Shown: positions 60,416 to 64,000 of the stretch, one piece after another
Layout of the letters: each line of letters starts with the position of its first letter
Position numbering within the stretch: the stretch's first letter is position 1
NCBI RefSeq assembly: GCF_036174265.1
Contig: NZ_CP108055.1
Span: 2,728,001 to 2,792,000, forward strand
Direction of reading: 5' to 3'
DNA from: Streptomyces sp. NBC_00285
GTDB taxonomy: Bacteria; Actinomycetota; Actinomycetes; Streptomycetales; Streptomycetaceae
Length of the DNA stretch: 64,000 bases
Translations under genes and position numbers: made by a program
Notes under the pieces: model-generated
Databases searched by the model: none
What the model saw: only the letters and a program-made list of their open reading frames with translations
Told to the model about the DNA's origin: nothing

Positions 60416-60517
60416 GCACCCCAGGCTGGTGTCCTCCTCCACAGCCCGCAAGGGTTTGACCGGACGTGCCGCCTGCCAGAGATGAGGGAAGACCGATCGA
60501 CAGAAGGCAGGACCGTC

Positions 60518-61423
60518 ATGCTGGTGATGTCCGAAGAGGTGCGCGAGGCAGTCGACGCGCGTCGACCTGTGGTGGCCCTGGAGTCCACGATCATCGCCCA
60601 CGGGCTGCCGCGTCCGCGGAATCTGCAGGTGGCGCTGGAGCTGGAGGACGTCGTGCGGCAGGAGGGAGCCGTACCGGCGACGATCGCGGTGCTGGACGGG
60701 CGCCCCCATGTCGGCCTGGACAAGGAGCAGTTGGAGCGGGTCGCCAACGAGGACGGGATCCGCAAGCTCGGCCACCGCGATCTGCCGCTCGCGGTCGCCA
60801 CCGGGGCGAGCGGGGCGACCACGGTGTCGGCGACGGCCCAGCTGGCGGCCCTGGCCGGGGTCCGGGTGTTCGCGACCGGCGGGCTCGGCGGGGTGCACCG
60901 GGAGTGGACCGTCACACAGGATGAGTCGGCCGACCTCGGTCTGCTGGCGCGTACGCGGATCACCGTGGTGTGCGCGGGAGTGAAGTCGATCCTGGACGTG
61001 CCCGCGACCCTGCAGCGGTTGGAGACCCTGGGAGTCGCGGTGGCCGGGTTCGCCACGGACCGGTTCCCGGGCTTCTACCTCTCCGACTCGGGGCACCCCG
61101 TGGAGTGGACGCTGCACACACCGGACGAGGTGGCGGACGTGATGCGGGCCCAGGACGCGCTCGACGGGCCCGAGTCCTCGCTGATCGTCGCCAACCCCGT
61201 GCCCGAGGCGCAGCAGCTGGATCCGGGGCTGCACGCGCGTGTGCTCGCGGAGGCACTGCACGCATGCGAGGAGGCGGGCGTCGCCGGGCAGGGCGTCACG
61301 CCGTTCCTGCTGGACTACCTGGTACGGCACACCGACGGCGCCTCGCTCGACGCCAATCTGGCAGCGGTGCGGGGCAACGTACGCCTGGCGGGGCGGATCG
61401 CGGCGGCCTGGGCCGGGGCGTGA
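60518..61423 (+). CDS. psuG: pseudouridine-5'-phosphate glycosidase
   Basis: 301 residues (an ATG at 60527 is an alternative). PVVALESTIIAHGLPRPRNL (metal and substrate Glu), PATIAVLDGRPHVGL, DLPLAVATGASGATTVSATAQLAALAGVRVFATGGLGGVH, and VVCAGVKSILDVPATLQRLETLGV are characteristic of PsuG. Breaks the C-glycosidic bond of pseudouridine 5'-phosphate to give uracil and ribose 5-phosphate. The coupled PfkB kinase next door is the expected source of its substrate. Confidence 0.93.
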   Translation: MLVMSEEVREAVDARRPVVALESTIIAHGLPRPRNLQVALELEDVVRQEGAVPATIAVLDGRPHVGLDKEQLERVANEDGIRKLGHRDLPLAVATGASGATTVSATAQLAALAGVRVFATGGLGGVHREWTVTQDESADLGLLARTRITVVCAGVKSILDVPATLQRLETLGVAVAGFATDRFPGFYLSDSGHPVEWTLHTPDEVADVMRAQDALDGPESSLIVANPVPEAQQLDPGLHARVLAEALHACEEAGVAGQGVTPFLLDYLVRHTDGASLDANLAAVRGNVRLAGRIAAAWAGA

Positions 61424-62484
61424 CGACGGACCGGCCCCGACACGGCACGGCCGCGAACCGGCCCGGGCCCGGCACCGCCACTGCGGCGAACGCGTCGGGG
61501 ATCGCCGTCACGGGCGCAGGAGTCAACGATCCGAGACGCGACGCGGACGCTGCAGCGGAGAGACAGCGCGGGCGGCCTCGTCCGGATGGTGCCCTCCTGG
61601 TCGTCGGGGACGTCATCACGGACATCGTGGCCCGCCATCGGGGGCCACTCGCCGCGGGTACGGACACGGTCGCGGCGATCCGCACGGTGCCGGGCGGGGC
61701 GGGCGCCAACGTGGCCTGCTGGGCCGCCCGCGGGGGCGGTGCCGAGGTGCGGCTGCTCGGGCGGGTGGGTGCGGAGGCCGTCGCGTGGCACGAACGGGAG
61801 CTGGCCGCGTGCGGCGTACGGCCGCGGCTCGTCGTCGACGCGGAGGCACCGACCGGGACCGTGATCTGCCTCGTGGACACGGGTGAGGCCGCAGAGCGGA
61901 CGTTCCTCACCGACAGCGGGGCGTCGCTGCGGCTGGAGCCGGACGACTGGTCGGACGCGCTGCTCGACGGAGTGGCGCGACTGCACCTGTCGGGCTATCT
62001 CCTGTTCTCGGAACCGAGCCGGGCACTGGTGGCGGTCGCCCTGAAGTCGGCACACGCGCGTGGCGTGCCGGTGAGTCTGGACCCGGCGTCGGCGGGGTTC
62101 CTCGGGGAGTTGGGGGTGGACCGCTTCCTCGCGCTGGTGGAGGGGGTGGACGTCCTGCTGCCCAGCCGGGACGAGGCGTGTCTGCTCACCGGGCTGCCCG
62201 ACGCGGCGGACGCGGCGGCCAAACTGAGCCGCCATGTCCCGCTGGTGGTCACCAAGCAGGGTGCGCAGGGTGCGTTGATCGCCCGGTCCGGCACCGTGTT
62301 CGCCCACGTGCCCGCCGTGGCGGCGACGCCCCGGGACACCACCGGGGCCGGCGACGCGTTCACGGGCGCGTTCCTCGCGGCCCTGCTGGCGGGCGCCGGG
62401 CCCGAGGACGCGGCGGCGGCAGGATGCCGGGCGGGGTCGCTGGCGGTGGAGCGGGTGGGCGGGAGACCTCCGCTGCCGGACTGA
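61420..62484 (+). CDS. psuK: PfkB-family kinase, probable pseudouridine kinase
   Basis: 354 residues from a GTG overlapping the psuG stop. The first 50 residues are a low-complexity extension. Then LLVVGDVITDIVARH, VPGGAGANVACWAARGG, LLPSRDEACLLTG, and the C-terminal signature DTTGAGDAFTGAFLAAL. In psuG-linked operons the kinase phosphorylates pseudouridine; substrate assignment rests on that context. Confidence 0.85.
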   Translation: MTTDRPRHGTAANRPGPGTATAANASGIAVTGAGVNDPRRDADAAAERQRGRPRPDGALLVVGDVITDIVARHRGPLAAGTDTVAAIRTVPGGAGANVACWAARGGGAEVRLLGRVGAEAVAWHERELAACGVRPRLVVDAEAPTGTVICLVDTGEAAERTFLTDSGASLRLEPDDWSDALLDGVARLHLSGYLLFSEPSRALVAVALKSAHARGVPVSLDPASAGFLGELGVDRFLALVEGVDVLLPSRDEACLLTGLPDAADAAAKLSRHVPLVVTKQGAQGALIARSGTVFAHVPAVAATPRDTTGAGDAFTGAFLAALLAGAGPEDAAAAGCRAGSLAVERVGGRPPLPD

Positions 62485-62540
62485 CGCCTCGCCGGGCGAC
62501 CCGGCTCCCGCTCCCTCCCTCCTGCTCTCCCCTGTGCCTA

Positions 62541-63335
62541 CTACGCCTTGCGCCCCCAGGCCGAGATGAGGGGAGCCGTGGCCAGGTCCATGGTGCCGGT
62601 GGCGACGTTGGCGAGGTGCTGGTCGATGTCCTCGTCCGTGGCGAGGCCCGCCGTGACCAACTGATCGCGGATCTGGCGGATCGTGGCGGATTCCAGGGCT
62701 GCGCAGGCAGGCGAGGCGAGCGGGAAGTACGCGTCGGCCGCCACCTGGCGCAGGCCGGCCTCGCGGAGCAGGCGCGGGAGTGTGCGGCCGTAGGAGAGGT
62801 CGGCGCCGCGGTCGGCGAGCAGTCGGCGGAAGCCCTGCCGCAGCCGGTTCGCCAGCTGCTGCTCGGGGCCGTACTCGTCGGGGCAGGTCAGGGGCTGGAG
62901 GGCGGGGTCGGCGTCCTCCAGCAGGAGTCGTCCGCCGGGGCGCAGGGACTTGATCATCGACTGCAACGCCCGTTCGCGGTCCGGCACATGGACGAGGACG
63001 AGCCGGGCGTGCACGAGGTCGAAGCCCTCCCCGGGCGGTTCCTGGGCGCTCACGTCGTGGACGCGTACGTCCACCGGCGGGCGGGCCGCGGCCGTGAGCC
63101 GGGTGGTGTCGATGTCGGTCGCGACGATCTTTCCGGTCGGGCCGACCTTCTTGGCCAGCCAGGACACCACGGACGTGCCTCCGGCGCCCACCTCCCAGCA
63201 GCGCCAGCCCGGCCCGACACCGAATCCTTCGAGATGCCGGAAGGTCGTGGGGTCGAAGAGGGTGGCGAAGGCGTCGAAGCGTTCCGCCGCCTCCATCTGC
63301 CGGTTGTCGAGGAGATACCCGTCGGTTCGTGTCAT
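62541..63335 (-). CDS. SAM-dependent methyltransferase
   Basis: 264 residues. Motif I is CWEVGAGGTSVVSWLA; later VATDIDTTRL, VHDVSAQEPPGEGFDLVHARLVLVHVPDRERALQSMIKSLRPGGRLLLEDAD: class I methyltransferase of the UbiE/Cyp-like group. Substrate unknown. The lone gene faces away from the transporter gene that ends the window. Confidence 0.87.
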   Translation of the reverse strand: MTRTDGYLLDNRQMEAAERFDAFATLFDPTTFRHLEGFGVGPGWRCWEVGAGGTSVVSWLAKKVGPTGKIVATDIDTTRLTAAARPPVDVRVHDVSAQEPPGEGFDLVHARLVLVHVPDRERALQSMIKSLRPGGRLLLEDADPALQPLTCPDEYGPEQQLANRLRQGFRRLLADRGADLSYGRTLPRLLREAGLRQVAADAYFPLASPACAALESATIRQIRDQLVTAGLATDEDIDQHLANVATGTMDLATAPLISAWGRKA

Positions 63336-63546
63336 GCGGCGATGATCCCAGTTGTCGGGCTTGTCGGTAGGAGGCGACGCGACGGGACAACCGGTACCTC
63401 TTCGGACGGGCCCGGGTTTTCCACAGGCGGGAACCAAGCGGAATGGGCCTTGTCCACAGGCTCACCTGCCGCTTACGTCGACCTGGCAAACTGGCTCGCC
63501 AGGACGCAGAACCGCGTCGCACGGAGATCCACGCGAGGAGATCCAG

Positions 63547-64000
63547 ATGTCCATGGCAGGGAATCTGCGAAAGGTCACGGGCCTTGGCAGGGTCAGCGGC
63601 CTGAGCAAGGTGGCCCGGCTGGCCCGGCGGCGTCCGCGCGTCGACCTGAGCCACCATGCCCGCTCCCCGTTGGGCACGTCGGTGGTCAACTGCGTGACCT
63701 ACAGGGAGGGGACACGAGTCCCCACGGACGGCGATCTGGTCGACACCGTCGAACATCTGCGCAAGACCCGTGACGGTTTCGTCTGGCTCGGCCTCCACGA
63801 GCCGTCGAACCACGAGTTCGAGGGCATCGCGGACCTCTTCGACCTGCACCCGCTGGCCGTCGAGGACGCGGTCGAGGCACATCAGCGCCCCAAGGTGGAG
63901 CGGTACGGCGAGACCCTGTTCGCGGTGTTCAAAACGGTCTGTTACGTGGAGCACGAGGAACTCACGGCCACGAGCGAGGTGGTCAACACCGGCGAGATCA
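63547..64000 (+). CDS. CorA-family Mg2+/Co2+ transporter, N-terminal part (cut by window edge)
   Basis: 151 residues seen, from an ATG with GAGGAGATCC upstream. VVNCVTYREGTRVPTD, FVWLGLHEPSNHEFEGIADLFDLHPLAVEDAVEAHQRPKVERYGETLFAVFKTVCYVEHEE is the cytoplasmic CorA domain with the conserved HPLAVED..... QRPKVE. The membrane helices and GMN motif lie beyond the window. Confidence 0.9.
   Translation, partial: MSMAGNLRKVTGLGRVSGLSKVARLARRRPRVDLSHHARSPLGTSVVNCVTYREGTRVPTDGDLVDTVEHLRKTRDGFVWLGLHEPSNHEFEGIADLFDLHPLAVEDAVEAHQRPKVERYGETLFAVFKTVCYVEHEELTATSEVVNTGEI

Overview
The window is high-GC actinomycete DNA, almost certainly a Streptomyces chromosome. The evidence is the codon bias, the many GTG starts with GTGA/ATGA overlaps, mycothiol-type enzymes, and the uvrA ... 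aroQ ... Ca2+/H+ antiporter, terC, uvrB order, which I recall from S. coelicolor (SCO1958-SCO1966 region; not checked). Two regions of ordinary chromosome (about 1-12.3 kb and 43.2-64 kb) flank one integrated mobile element of about 30.9 kb (12298-43186).

Left chromosome: a truncated NIT/HAMP sensor, a sugar-type ABC binding lipoprotein, a single-domain response regulator, an XRE-like regulator, a LacI regulator with a perfect operator translationally coupled to a PfkB sugar kinase, uvrA, a mycothiol-dependent isomerase-like protein, a DHFR-like reductase, and an MBL-fold hydrolase. Right chromosome: the displaced 3' end of that MBL gene, a three-gene amino-acid-type ABC transporter, aroQ, an S66 peptidase, an MFS permease, a Ca2+/H+ antiporter, a TerC protein with a probable yybP-ykoY (Mn2+) riboswitch, two TerD-type proteins, uvrB, an MHYT protein, a GDPD, ogt, a formaldehyde-dehydrogenase remnant, a VOC protein, psuG plus a PfkB kinase, a methyltransferase and the start of a CorA-type transporter. 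uvrA, uvrB and ogt each carry TTGTCAGTG-N8-TAnnnT, the RecA-independent (PafBC-type) damage promoter.

The element entered the MBL gene through a large serine recombinase encoded beside the right junction. A 12-bp repeat (TTCCCGGGCGGC) marks both ends. The element supplies a diverged replacement 3' end, so the left gene copy is still a full-length MBL protein and the native 3' end is stranded on the right. From left to right the element holds: a Panacea-type toxin-antitoxin pair; a NUDIX gene coupled to an XRE-peptide deformylase fusion; a four-site operator; a translationally coupled rightward operon of nine genes (16.35-21.02 kb, with a tenth gene just upstream) including a sigma-like protein and an HNH nuclease; two remarkable noncoding repeat regions; a cluster of small HTH proteins; a second toxin-antitoxin-like pair; small membrane/coiled-coil proteins; a long leftward block of small genes; a RepA-like ATPase operon; an XRE control region; a tyrosine recombinase; and the serine integrase. 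I see no FtsK/TraB transfer protein and no capsid, terminase large subunit, portal or tail gene, so its mode of transfer is unclear.

The most unusual part is 21.02-23.91 kb. First comes an array of about ten degenerate units, each a short box (GCAGsktG..ATCCAAAT-like) followed by a GC-rich hairpin. Then come about thirteen consecutive long imperfect palindromes, each built from its own short 'word' present in both orientations. Twelve perfect GCAGGTC/GACCTGC heptamers lie in this stretch. The same heptamer recurs beside isolated hairpins at 25.36, 27.47 and 35.34 kb inside the element. I know of no described system with this design.
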